In this document: piece after piece, positions 1 to 7,435 of the stretch | How positions within the stretch are numbered: the stretch's first letter is position 1 | How the letters are laid out: every line of letters begins with the position of its first letter | Source of the DNA: JBBRVP01 sp038246785 | GTDB lineage: Bacteria; Actinomycetota; Actinomycetes; Jiangellales; Jiangellaceae | NCBI GenBank assembly: GCA_038246785.1 | Contig: JBBRVP010000004.1 | Span: forward strand, 1 to 64,000 | DNA length: 64,000 nucleotides | Direction: 5' to 3' | Notes under the pieces: generated by a model | The model's input: the letters and a program-made list of their open reading frames with translations, nothing else | Told to the model about the DNA's origin: nothing | Database searches by the model: none | Position numbers and translations under genes: made by a program

Positions 1-120
1 CAGCGATCAGCACCCAGGGTCATCAAACGCAAGTACGTCAAGTGGCACGTCAAACGGGCGCATCACGCCCACTGGCCGCAGCCCGCGCACTCACCGACCT
101 ACCGCGTCCGTCAGCTCTAA
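1..120 (+). pseudogene. IS4-type transposase, C-terminal remnant (5' end outside window)
   Basis: Frame 1 is open from the first base to a TAA at 118-120 and encodes 39 residues containing PRVIKRKYVKWHVKRA. That stretch resembles the usual basic C-terminal tail (PRVVKRKxSxxxVKRA) of actinobacterial IS4/DDE transposases. The catalytic part lies upstream of the window, so whether the element is intact cannot be seen. The bases after the stop (CTGAACGGTATTGGGGCTAG, 121-140) may hold the terminal inverted repeat, since similar TGAACGGxATTG sequences follow such transposases; this is inference. It marks the left side as a site of past mobile-element activity. Confidence 0.6.
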
Positions 121-576
121 CTGAACGGTATTGGGGCTAGCACCGTCCCGTGAGCGGATCCTCGAACGGACCGCTTCTGTAGGAGCCTTCGATCACGTCG
201 TCGGCATGCCGCTGACGGGTCGACCGGCACTTTCAGATTTCCGCCTTTGTGGCCGCTACGCATACGACGTGGGCGGCACCAGCACGGGCCCGGCGCCGGA
301 CCACCGCGGTGCTCGCCGCGGCGCTGGCCGCCGCGCTCGCCGTCACGGCCTTGAGCCTCCGATCGGGGCCGTGGCCACGTACGTCGTCGTGGCCCAGCAT
401 CTCAGGAGCGGCCCAAGGCGCAGGATCGCAGTGCCGGTCGCGGCCGGTCCAGAGGCGGGATTCATCGGCGGGCGACTCGAGGATGCTGCGGGTCGGGCGA
501 CGTGGCGGCAGCGCGTACGGCAGGCTGTACCCGTCCGGACCGCACGTCCGCGCGGTCCCCGCACCTGGAGCAGGCC
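121..576. other. Intergenic stretch without a convincing gene
   Basis: I see no supportable gene here. One frame starting with GTG at 249 contains a hydrophobic run after several arginines (TTAVLAAALAAALAVTAL, about residues 17-34), which looks like the signal or anchor segment of a lost membrane or secreted protein. The frame then runs into Arg/Gly-rich nonsense and overlaps the Lsr2-like gene. It is most simply a remnant next to the insertion-sequence scar. Confidence 0.4.
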
Positions 577-837
577 GTGGCGACCAAGCAGATCGTGACC
601 CACACCGACGACACCGACGGCTCGGCCGCGGACGAGGTGGTGACCTTCTCCCTGGACGGTGTCGGCTATGAGATCGACCTCAGCGCCGACAACGCACGGC
701 AGCTCCGGGAGGCGCTCGCCCCGTGGATGGCCGTCGGACGCCGGCTGGCCCGCAACGGGCAGCCGTACCGGCGCATCGACCTGGATGCCGAGACCTCGAG
801 CAGGCGGCGTCGTGGGCGGGCCCGTTCCCGTCGCTGA
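577..837 (+). CDS. Short Lsr2-like protein (dimerisation domain plus Arg-rich tail)
   Basis: This 86-residue protein begins VATKQIVTHTDDTDGS and continues with DEVVTFSLDGVGYEIDLS and a helix ending LREALAPW. That is the conserved N-terminal oligomerisation domain of Lsr2, the actinobacterial H-NS-like silencer of foreign AT-rich DNA. GTG at 577 is chosen because GGAG lies 6 nt upstream and the homology starts there. Ordinary Lsr2 is about 110 residues and ends in a WAR...RGRIP DNA-binding domain. Here that domain is absent and the chain ends in an 11-residue basic tail, RRRRGRARSRR, which still holds one RGR triplet like Lsr2's AT-hook-like contact. It may be a small paralogue that modulates or antagonises Lsr2, or a truncated copy. 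I found no clean frameshift that restores the C-terminal domain. Confidence 0.7.
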   Translation: MATKQIVTHTDDTDGSAADEVVTFSLDGVGYEIDLSADNARQLREALAPWMAVGRRLARNGQPYRRIDLDAETSSRRRRGRARSRR

Positions 838-948
838 CCGCTGCCCGCCCCGGGCGGCAGGCAGCGAGCAGCCCGCCGCCGCGGCCGGTCGGCGAGCACG
901 CGGCGACTAGGGTCGAAAGGAGCAGGACGGCCCCCAGCGGAGGCACCG

Positions 949-2133
949 ATGACCGTCACGCCGACCCCGGCCGATCACTTCAGCTTCGGGCTGTGGACCG
1001 TCGGCTGGCCGGCTCGCGACCCCTTCGGCGACCCGACGCGCCGGCCGCTCGACCCGGTCGAGGCCGTTCACCGACTGTGCGACCTCGGCGCCTGGGGGGT
1101 GACCTTCCACGACGACGACCTCGTGCCGTTCGGCACCGCCGACGCGCCGCGGGAGGAGCAGATCGCGAAGTTCCGAGCGGCCCTGGAGGAGACCGGCCTG
1201 GTCGTGCCGATGCTCACCACGAACCTGTTCACCCACCCGGTGTTCAAGGACGGCGGGTTCACGAGCAACGATCGTGCCGTACGCCGCTACGCGCTGCGCA
1301 AGGTGATGCGCAACCTCGACCTGGCCGCCGAGCTCGGCGCGAGCACGTACGTGTTCTGGGGGGGCCGCGAGGGGTCGGAGAGCGACGGCGCCAAGGACGT
1401 CCGGGCGGCGCTCGACCGCTACCGCGAGGGCATCGACCTGCTCGCGTCCTACGTGAAGGAGCGTGGCTACGGGCTGCGCTTCGCGATCGAGCCGAAGCCC
1501 AACGAGCCGCGCGGCGACATCCTGCTGCCCACCGTGGGCCACGCGCTGGCGTTCATCTCCACCCTCGAGCACGCCGACATGGTGGGGGTCAACCCCGAGG
1601 TCGGGCACGAGCAGATGGCCGGGCTGAACTTCGTGCACGGCATAGCCCAGGCGCTGTGGCACGGCAAGCTGTTCCACATCGACCTCAACGGTCAGCGCGG
1701 GCCCAAGTTCGACCAGGATCTCGTCTTCGGCCACGGCGACCTGCTCAACGCGTTCTTCCTCGTCGACCTGCTCGAGCACGGCCTGGACGGCGTGCCGGCG
1801 TACGACGGTCCGCGGCACTTCGACTACAAGCCGGCCCGCACCGAGGACAGCACCGGGGTGTGGGAGTCAGCGGCCGCGAACATGGCGACCTACCTGCTGC
1901 TCAAGGAGCGGGCGCGGGCGTTCCGCGCCGATCCGGAGGTGCAGGAGGCGCTGGCCGCCGCGCGCGTCGGCGAGCTCGCCACGCCGACGCTGGCAGCGGG
2001 GGAGACCTCCGACGAGCTGCTCGCCGACCGCAGCGCGTGGGAGGACTTCGACGCCGAAGTCGCCGGCGAGCCAGGGCTGGGCTACGTCCGCCTCAACCAG
2101 CTCGCCGTGGAGCACCTGCTCGGCGCGCGCTGA
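949..2133 (+). CDS. xylA: Xylose isomerase
   Basis: This is cytoplasmic xylose (glucose) isomerase, a TIM-barrel enzyme using two divalent metals to convert D-xylose to D-xylulose. The 394 residues match the usual actinobacterial (class I) length of about 390. The catalytic His is H54 in FHDDDL, the NLFTHPVFKDGGF segment follows at about residues 91-103, the metal-binding glutamate motif is AIEPKPNEPRGD, and HFDYKPAR is near the C-terminus. The ATG at 949 has GGAGG 7 nt upstream. No xylulokinase or XylR regulator is next to it, so it appears to be a single-gene unit, with regulation unresolved. Confidence 0.95.
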   Translation: MTVTPTPADHFSFGLWTVGWPARDPFGDPTRRPLDPVEAVHRLCDLGAWGVTFHDDDLVPFGTADAPREEQIAKFRAALEETGLVVPMLTTNLFTHPVFKDGGFTSNDRAVRRYALRKVMRNLDLAAELGASTYVFWGGREGSESDGAKDVRAALDRYREGIDLLASYVKERGYGLRFAIEPKPNEPRGDILLPTVGHALAFISTLEHADMVGVNPEVGHEQMAGLNFVHGIAQALWHGKLFHIDLNGQRGPKFDQDLVFGHGDLLNAFFLVDLLEHGLDGVPAYDGPRHFDYKPARTEDSTGVWESAAANMATYLLLKERARAFRADPEVQEALAAARVGELATPTLAAGETSDELLADRSAWEDFDAEVAGEPGLGYVRLNQLAVEHLLGAR

Positions 2134-2502
2134 GGCTGTCTTCGCGCACAGTGACGGGGACCGACCACCGCGGGCCTGGTTCCCCCCTGACCCGACGTGA
2201 ACGATCCCCGTCACGCATCAGCGTCCCCCGCCGCAACCTGCCTTGCCATCGGCTCTTCGGCCGACGTGGCGGGGACCGGACGGCGGGCACGCACCGGATC
2301 TTGTCGCCGCCACGCGGCCTGCCCGGCCGGAGATACCTCGGGGGGTATTGTGGCCGCATGATCAAGGCGCCGCGGAGGTCGTCTAGCGATGTGCAGCCCC
2401 GCGCCCTCGCCGTCACTGCGGCACGATCACGTGGTCTGCCGGTGGCATGCACGACACGCCGGTGATGAGCGGCATGCCGCCTGAGCGACGCTGCGTCTGC
2501 CG
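2134..2502. other. Intergenic region between xylA and the methyltransferase gene
   Basis: No intact gene is visible. Just after xylA there is an inverted repeat, GTGACGGGGA at 2151-2160 and TCCCCGTCAC at 2205-2214. The arms are 44 nt apart, so it is a poor terminator candidate. A CsoR-like palindrome lies at 2333-2348. A 35-codon open frame starts at ATG 2358, 9 nt after that palindrome, and ends at 2465; it matches no family I know. A second short frame (ATG at about 2444) reads HDTPVMSGMPP and looks like a broken fragment. Confidence 0.5.
2333..2348. promoter_or_regulatory. Possible CsoR/CstR-type operator
   Basis: The 16-mer ATACCTCGGGGGGTAT is a near-perfect match to the ATACCCCCGGGGGTAT-like palindromes bound by CsoR-family copper or persulfide repressors, with two positions off. 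Such operators normally overlap the promoter of csoR, copper ATPase or sulfur-transfer genes. No such gene is intact here; the first coding sequence downstream is the methyltransferase at 2503. It may control that gene or be left over from a lost metal or sulfur operon. Confidence 0.4.
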
Positions 2503-3129
2503 GTGATGCCGCGAGCCCGCGATGTTCGGCGGGAGCACTGGGAGCGGGTGCGCGAGTCCACGCCGTCCGACGCAGTGAGCTGGTTCCAGTCCGAGCCGGC
2601 CGTCTCGCTGCGGCTGGTGACCTCGGCGACCGGCACCGGGGGTTCGGTGGTGGACGTCGGCGGCGGTGACGCGCGCCTCGTCGACCGGCTGCTCGATCTC
2701 GGCTACGCCGACGTGAGCGTGGTCGACGTCTCGGCACGCGCGCTCGAGGCCGTCGACGAGCGGCTCGCGGCGGCGGGGCGGGCGGAGCGGCTCGTCCGGG
2801 CCGACGTGCTGGAGTGGCGGCCCCAGCGGACCTTCGACGTCTGGCACGACCGGGCCGTCTTCCACTTCCTCACCGATTCCGAGGACCGCAGCCGCTACCG
2901 GGCCGTGGCCGAGCGCGCCTTACGACCCGGGGGAGCGATGGTCCTCGCGACATTCGCGCCCGACGGGCCCACTCACTGCTCCGGTCTCGAGGTGCGCCGC
3001 TACGACGCCGCAAGCCTCTCCGCCGAGCTCGGGCCCGGCTTCGTCCTCGAGCACGCCGAGCGCGAGGAGCACGTCACGCCGCGCGGGGCGGTGCAGGCGT
3101 TCACCTGGGCCGTCCTGCGGCGCCGGTAG
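2503..3129 (+). CDS. Class I SAM-dependent methyltransferase
   Basis: The 208-residue protein has a Rossmann-type methyltransferase core. Motif I is VVDVGGGDARLVDRLL (about residues 49-64), the acidic end of strand 2 is VVDVSARAL, the post-motif region is RADVLEW, and ALRPGGAMVLATF is the motif III segment. The N-terminal WFQSEPAVSLRLV is characteristic of a family of unknown substrate that, from memory, often sits near copper- or sulfur-responsive genes. Start is GTG 2503 or the adjacent ATG 2506. A CsoR-like palindrome lies about 155 nt upstream. The gene ends 112 nt before pglW and is probably not part of the BREX operon. Substrate unknown. Confidence 0.8.
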   Translation: MMPRARDVRREHWERVRESTPSDAVSWFQSEPAVSLRLVTSATGTGGSVVDVGGGDARLVDRLLDLGYADVSVVDVSARALEAVDERLAAAGRAERLVRADVLEWRPQRTFDVWHDRAVFHFLTDSEDRSRYRAVAERALRPGGAMVLATFAPDGPTHCSGLEVRRYDAASLSAELGPGFVLEHAEREEHVTPRGAVQAFTWAVLRRR

Positions 3130-3241
3130 CCGTCCTGGTCGCCGGGATCGGAAAGCCGTTGCGTCGACCCGCGGCCCCGTCATCGGGACGAGTTGGCAGG
3201 ATGGGGCCACACACCGTAGCCGCGGCGGGGGACGGGAGCTC

Positions 3242-6200
3242 ATGGACGTGGGGCGCCGATGGGTCGAGGTGACTCCGTCGGAGTTCCCGCACGAGCGCGC
3301 GGGACTCGAGATCGTCCGAGCCCTGCTGCCCGACCGGACGCCCTTCCACGCCTGGTCCAACTTCGAGTTCCAGGACTCCCAGGGCAAGTGGCACGAGGTC
3401 GATCTGCTCGTGCTCGGCGAGGGTCGGCTGCACCTGGTCGAGCTGAAGTACTACTCCGGCATCCTGCGCGGGAACGCCTACCGCTGGCTCCGGCCCGGCC
3501 ACCCCCCGGAGGACTCGCCGGTCATGCTGGCCCGGCGCAAGGCCCAGCGCCTGGCCAGTCTGCTGCGCGACGGGTTGCGCGCGAGCATCCGGGCGGCGAA
3601 CCGACCCAACGCCCGCGAGGTCCTCCCGTACGTGCAGCAGTCGGTGTTCCTGCACCACCCGCAGTTCGTGTGCGAGCTGTCCGAGCCGGACAAGACCGAC
3701 CTGTTCGGGCTGGACACCGCGACCCGGACCTCGCGCCTGCCGGGGATCAGCCGCCGGCTGCTCGAGCCCCCGCCGGGTGGGGAGCTGCCGCGGACCGTGC
3801 AGGACGACGGCCGCCTGCTGCTGAGCCTGATCGACAGGATCGGTTTCGCGCAGCGCCGCGAGCGCGAGTTCGGCTCCTGGCGCCTGGTCGGCGCGCCCGA
3901 GGCGGAGGGTGCGGGCTGGCAGGACTGGCCGGCCGAGCAGCGGGTCTCCCGCGACCCGGCCACGATCCGGTTCTTCGTGTCCGCCCCCGGCGCCGCCACG
4001 GACGAGCGGCAGCAGGTGGCCCGCCGGGCGAGCCGGGAGTACGAGCTGACCCGCCAGCTGCGGCACGAGTCGCTGCTCGTTCCGAGGGACATCGTCGACG
4101 GCGAGCTCGGCCCCGGCCTGGTCTACCCGAGGGACGACGCCTGGCAACGACTCGACCTGTGGCTGCTCGGTGAGGCCGGCAAGGTCACGATCGCCGACCG
4201 GCTGGAGATCATCAGGGGGCTGGCCGAGGCGATGGGCTACGCGCACCGCAACCACGTCGTCCACCGCGGGCTGACACCCACCGCCGTGCTTGCCCACCGC
4301 GGCACCGACGGCCGGGTGCACGTCCAGATCAGCGGGTGGCAGGTCGCCGGGCGGGACATCGCGACCCGAGCCACGACGACGGCGCTGACCCGGCTCGCCG
4401 CGATCATGAACCCGGCCGAGGACCCGGACGCCGCCAACCGGGTCGCCGCCTACCAGGCCCCCGAGGGGCTGTCCAACCCCACCGCCGACCGGGTGCGTCT
4501 CGACCTGTTCGCCCTCGGCGCGCTCGCCTCCTTCGTGCTCACCGGGCGGGCGCCGGCCGACGACCGCAGCGCCCTGCGTGACCGGCTCACCCGCGACGAC
4601 GGCATCGACGTCGCGGCCGACCTCCCCGAGGTGGGCCGGGAGGTCCGGGACCTGGTCCTGCAGGCCACCCGGCCGCAGGTCAGCCGCCGGCTCCCCGACA
4701 TCCCCGCCTTCCTCGAGCACCTCGCCCTGGCCGAGCGCGAGGTGTCGGCGCCGGCTGCCGAGGTCGACCCGGACCCGCTCGACGTCGCGCCCGGGACGAT
4801 GCTCGGCGGCCGGTTCGAGCTCGTACGCCGGCTCGGGTCGGGCTCCACGGCGGCCGGGCTGCTCGTGACCGACCACCTGGCCGTGCGCGCGGTGCGGGTC
4901 CTCAAGGTGGCGCTGACCCCGTCGGCGTCGGGCCGGCTGGACGCCGAGGCGGAGGTCCTGGGAGCACTGCACCATCCCCGGCTGGTCCGCCTGGTCGAGG
5001 GGCCGATCGACGTCGGCGGCCGGCGGGCGCTGCTCCTGGACAGCGCCGGTGACCGTACGCTGGCCGACGAGCTGCGCAGCCGGGCCCGGTTGTCCCTCGA
5101 CCGGCTCGAGCTGTGGGGTGCCGACCTGCTGGAGGCGCTGATCGCGCTCGACGAGGCCGGGGTCGACCACCGCGACATCAAGCCGGGGAACCTCGGCATC
5201 CGGGAGAACCCGGGCAACCGGGTCAAGCACCTGGTGCTGTTCGACTTCTCCCTCTCCCGCGCCGGCGCGGCCGCGGTCGAGGCGGGCACCGCCCCGTACC
5301 TCGACCCGTTCCTCGGCACGCCGCAGCGGCCGCGGTGGGACTCGGCGGCCGAGCGGTACGCCGCCGCGGTCACCCTGTTCGAGATGGCCGCCGGTGCCAC
5401 GCCGGTCTACGGCGACGGCTCGGACCCGCAGGTCGTCCGCGCGGAGGCCACGATCGACCGGTCGCAGTTCGACCCTGCCGTGGCCGCGCCGCTGTCCGCC
5501 TTCTTCACCACCGCGCTCGCTCGCGACGCCGGTCGGCGTCACCACACCTCGGCGGACATGCTCGTCGAGTGGCGCCGCGCGTTCACCCAGGTGGTCACCA
5601 CCGTCCCGGACGACGCCGACGCGTGCGCGGCGGCCGCGACGATGACGACCCCGTTGACCGAGGCGGGGCTGTCCGCCCGCGCCCTCTCCGCGGTGGAGCC
5701 GCTGGGTGTCGTCACCGTCGGCGACCTGCTCGCGATCGAACCGGCCCGAATCGGGTGGCTCGCCGGGGCCTCTGTCGGCACCCGCGACGAGGTCCTCAGC
5801 CGGGCCAAGGTCTGGCGCGAGCGCCTCGGCAGCCCCACCGTCCGACCGATCAGGCCGGCCGCCACCATCGACCCCGAAGCCGCGGCCGAGCTGCTGCTGG
5901 TCGCGGCCGGCGGAGGCCGGGCCACCGCGCGCCGCCAGGCTGCGCGGCTGCTGCTCGGGCTTGAGGGTGCGCTGCCCGCCTTCGCCACCCACGCCGAGCT
6001 CGCCCACGCCCTCAAGGTGACCCCGGCCCGGGTGAGCCAGGTCCTGGCCGACCTGCAGGCGGCCTGGTCGCACCCCGGTCCCGCCCCCGACCTGCTCGAC
6101 GACCTGCTCGTCTCGGTCCAGGCGAGCCTCGCCGGGCTCGGCGGGGTGGCCGCGTCGACCGAGCTGCTGGCCGACCTCACCGACGGCGACGACGCCGACC

Positions 6201-7435
6201 AGCTGCGGCTGGCCGAGGGGCTGCTGCGGCTCTCGCTCGACCGCGCCGACCTGCTGGAACGCGAGGACGCGCAGCCGGCCCCGGCCCGCCGCCGGCGCCG
6301 CCTTGCCCCGCACCTGCTGGTCGGGTCCGCGCCGGAAGCGCTCGATGCTGTCGCTGCCGCAGCCTCTCGGGCCGATGCGCTGGTGGCAGCCGCGGTGAGC
6401 AGCGGCGAGCCGGTCGTCCCGGCCGCCCGGGCCGCGACCGAGCTGCGGGACGCGTGGCGCGCGGTGGCCCCAGTCGACTCCGAGATCGACGGCGCGCGCC
6501 TGACGAGGGTGGCGGCGCAGGCATCCACCCGGGCCGCTGCGTCCGGCCGGGGGGAGCTGCACGACCGCGACCTCGCTCTCGGCGACGCCGTCCGGCTCAC
6601 CCTGGGTGCGGTGGCGGCCGGTGTCGGGCTGGCCCCGCGGGAGGTGGCCGACCGGGTGCGGGCCCGCTTCCCGGCCGTGCCGCCGGTACCGGGCCGTCCG
6701 GCCCTCGACGCCCTGCTCGGCCCGCTCGGGCTGGTGTTCGACCCCGACCGCAAGGTGTACGCGCCGCCGACCCGGCGGCCGGACACGACGGGCCTGTCGA
6801 GCCGCACGGGGACCTACCTGCTGCCGCCCGGCAGCCGGCCACCCCCGGCTGCCGGCCGGGTCGACGCCCGGCTGGCCGAGAGCATCCGGGCCCGCTCGTT
6901 CCTGGCCCTCGGCACCACCGCGAGCCAGGTCGACCGGGCGCGCAACGCCCTGGTGGCGCGGCACGACGCGCACGTCGTCGACGTCACGGAGGTGCTGCTT
7001 GGCGCGCTGCGCGACCAGGCGAGCGCCGGCGGGGTGCCGTGGGACGCCGTACGCGCCGCCGACGCCGCCGAGCCGGGCACCCGTGACGCGGAGGGGCTGA
7101 AGGTGCTGGTCCGTCGTGCCATGCCCGAGGTTGCGGAGGAGCTGCGAGCGGCCATCGACGGGGACCTCGCCCCCGGCCGCCCGGTGCTGCTGGTCGAGTC
7201 CGGTCCGCTGGCCCGCTACGGTCGGCTCGAGCTGCTCACCACCTGGACCGACCTGGGCCGGCGCCGGCCGCGCGCCGTGTGGCTGCTGCTGCCATTGCTG
7301 GGGCAGAGCTCCGGCCCGGAGCTGGACGGACGGCCGTTGCCGCTGGCGAGCAGCGGGCAGTACCTGTGGCTGGCTCGGGAGTGGGTCGACATCGCCCCTG
7401 ACCCCGCTCTCGCCCTCACGGGAGGCACCGCGTGA
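3242..7435 (+). CDS. pglW: BREX type 2 kinase PglW (NERD domain plus tandem kinase folds)
   Basis: PglW is the Ser/Thr kinase of the phage growth limitation (BREX type 2) system. The 1397 residues show an N-terminal NERD nuclease-like domain (D54, then the E67-x-K69 motif in VELKYYSG). A first kinase fold follows at about 220-510, whose catalytic loop reads HRGLTP instead of HRD, so it is probably a pseudokinase. A second kinase fold (about 515-780) starts GGRFELVRRLGSGS and keeps HRDIKPGN near residue 643; its metal motif reads DFS. The rest is a long helical C-terminal region. ATG 3242 follows GGGAG. It is the first gene of the operon and overlaps pglX by 4 nt (GTGA), so the operon promoter should lie in 3130-3241, though I could not pick a clear -35/-10 pair. 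Streptomyces coelicolor PglW is somewhat longer. Confidence 0.93.
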   Translation: MDVGRRWVEVTPSEFPHERAGLEIVRALLPDRTPFHAWSNFEFQDSQGKWHEVDLLVLGEGRLHLVELKYYSGILRGNAYRWLRPGHPPEDSPVMLARRKAQRLASLLRDGLRASIRAANRPNAREVLPYVQQSVFLHHPQFVCELSEPDKTDLFGLDTATRTSRLPGISRRLLEPPPGGELPRTVQDDGRLLLSLIDRIGFAQRREREFGSWRLVGAPEAEGAGWQDWPAEQRVSRDPATIRFFVSAPGAATDERQQVARRASREYELTRQLRHESLLVPRDIVDGELGPGLVYPRDDAWQRLDLWLLGEAGKVTIADRLEIIRGLAEAMGYAHRNHVVHRGLTPTAVLAHRGTDGRVHVQISGWQVAGRDIATRATTTALTRLAAIMNPAEDPDAANRVAAYQAPEGLSNPTADRVRLDLFALGALASFVLTGRAPADDRSALRDRLTRDDGIDVAADLPEVGREVRDLVLQATRPQVSRRLPDIPAFLEHLALAEREVSAPAAEVDPDPLDVAPGTMLGGRFELVRRLGSGSTAAGLLVTDHLAVRAVRVLKVALTPSASGRLDAEAEVLGALHHPRLVRLVEGPIDVGGRRALLLDSAGDRTLADELRSRARLSLDRLELWGADLLEALIALDEAGVDHRDIKPGNLGIRENPGNRVKHLVLFDFSLSRAGAAAVEAGTAPYLDPFLGTPQRPRWDSAAERYAAAVTLFEMAAGATPVYGDGSDPQVVRAEATIDRSQFDPAVAAPLSAFFTTALARDAGRRHHTSADMLVEWRRAFTQVVTTVPDDADACAAAATMTTPLTEAGLSARALSAVEPLGVVTVGDLLAIEPARIGWLAGASVGTRDEVLSRAKVWRERLGSPTVRPIRPAATIDPEAAAELLLVAAGGGRATARRQAARLLLGLEGALPAFATHAELAHALKVTPARVSQVLADLQAAWSHPGPAPDLLDDLLVSVQASLAGLGGVAASTELLADLTDGDDADQLRLAEGLLRLSLDRADLLEREDAQPAPARRRRRLAPHLLVGSAPEALDAVAAAASRADALVAAAVSSGEPVVPAARAATELRDAWRAVAPVDSEIDGARLTRVAAQASTRAAASGRGELHDRDLALGDAVRLTLGAVAAGVGLAPREVADRVRARFPAVPPVPGRPALDALLGPLGLVFDPDRKVYAPPTRRPDTTGLSSRTGTYLLPPGSRPPPAAGRVDARLAESIRARSFLALGTTASQVDRARNALVARHDAHVVDVTEVLLGALRDQASAGGVPWDAVRAADAAEPGTRDAEGLKVLVRRAMPEVAEELRAAIDGDLAPGRPVLLVESGPLARYGRLELLTTWTDLGRRRPRAVWLLLPLLGQSSGPELDGRPLPLASSGQYLWLAREWVDIAPDPALALTGGTA

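Noticed and set aside
131..598. 155-codon frame left of the Lsr2-like gene
   Set aside because: No family resemblance, Arg-rich random-like composition, overlaps the Lsr2-like start.
2151..2214. xylA terminator made of GTGACGGGGA / TCCCCGTCAC
   Set aside because: Arms are 44 nt apart, too far for an intrinsic terminator, with no compact stem between.
3101..6973. A 1290-codon open frame on the minus strand opposite pglW
   Set aside because: Composition (Arg/Gly/Pro/Gln-rich, no domain pattern) is the usual antisense shadow in about 72% GC DNA; the plus strand encodes clear PglW motifs.
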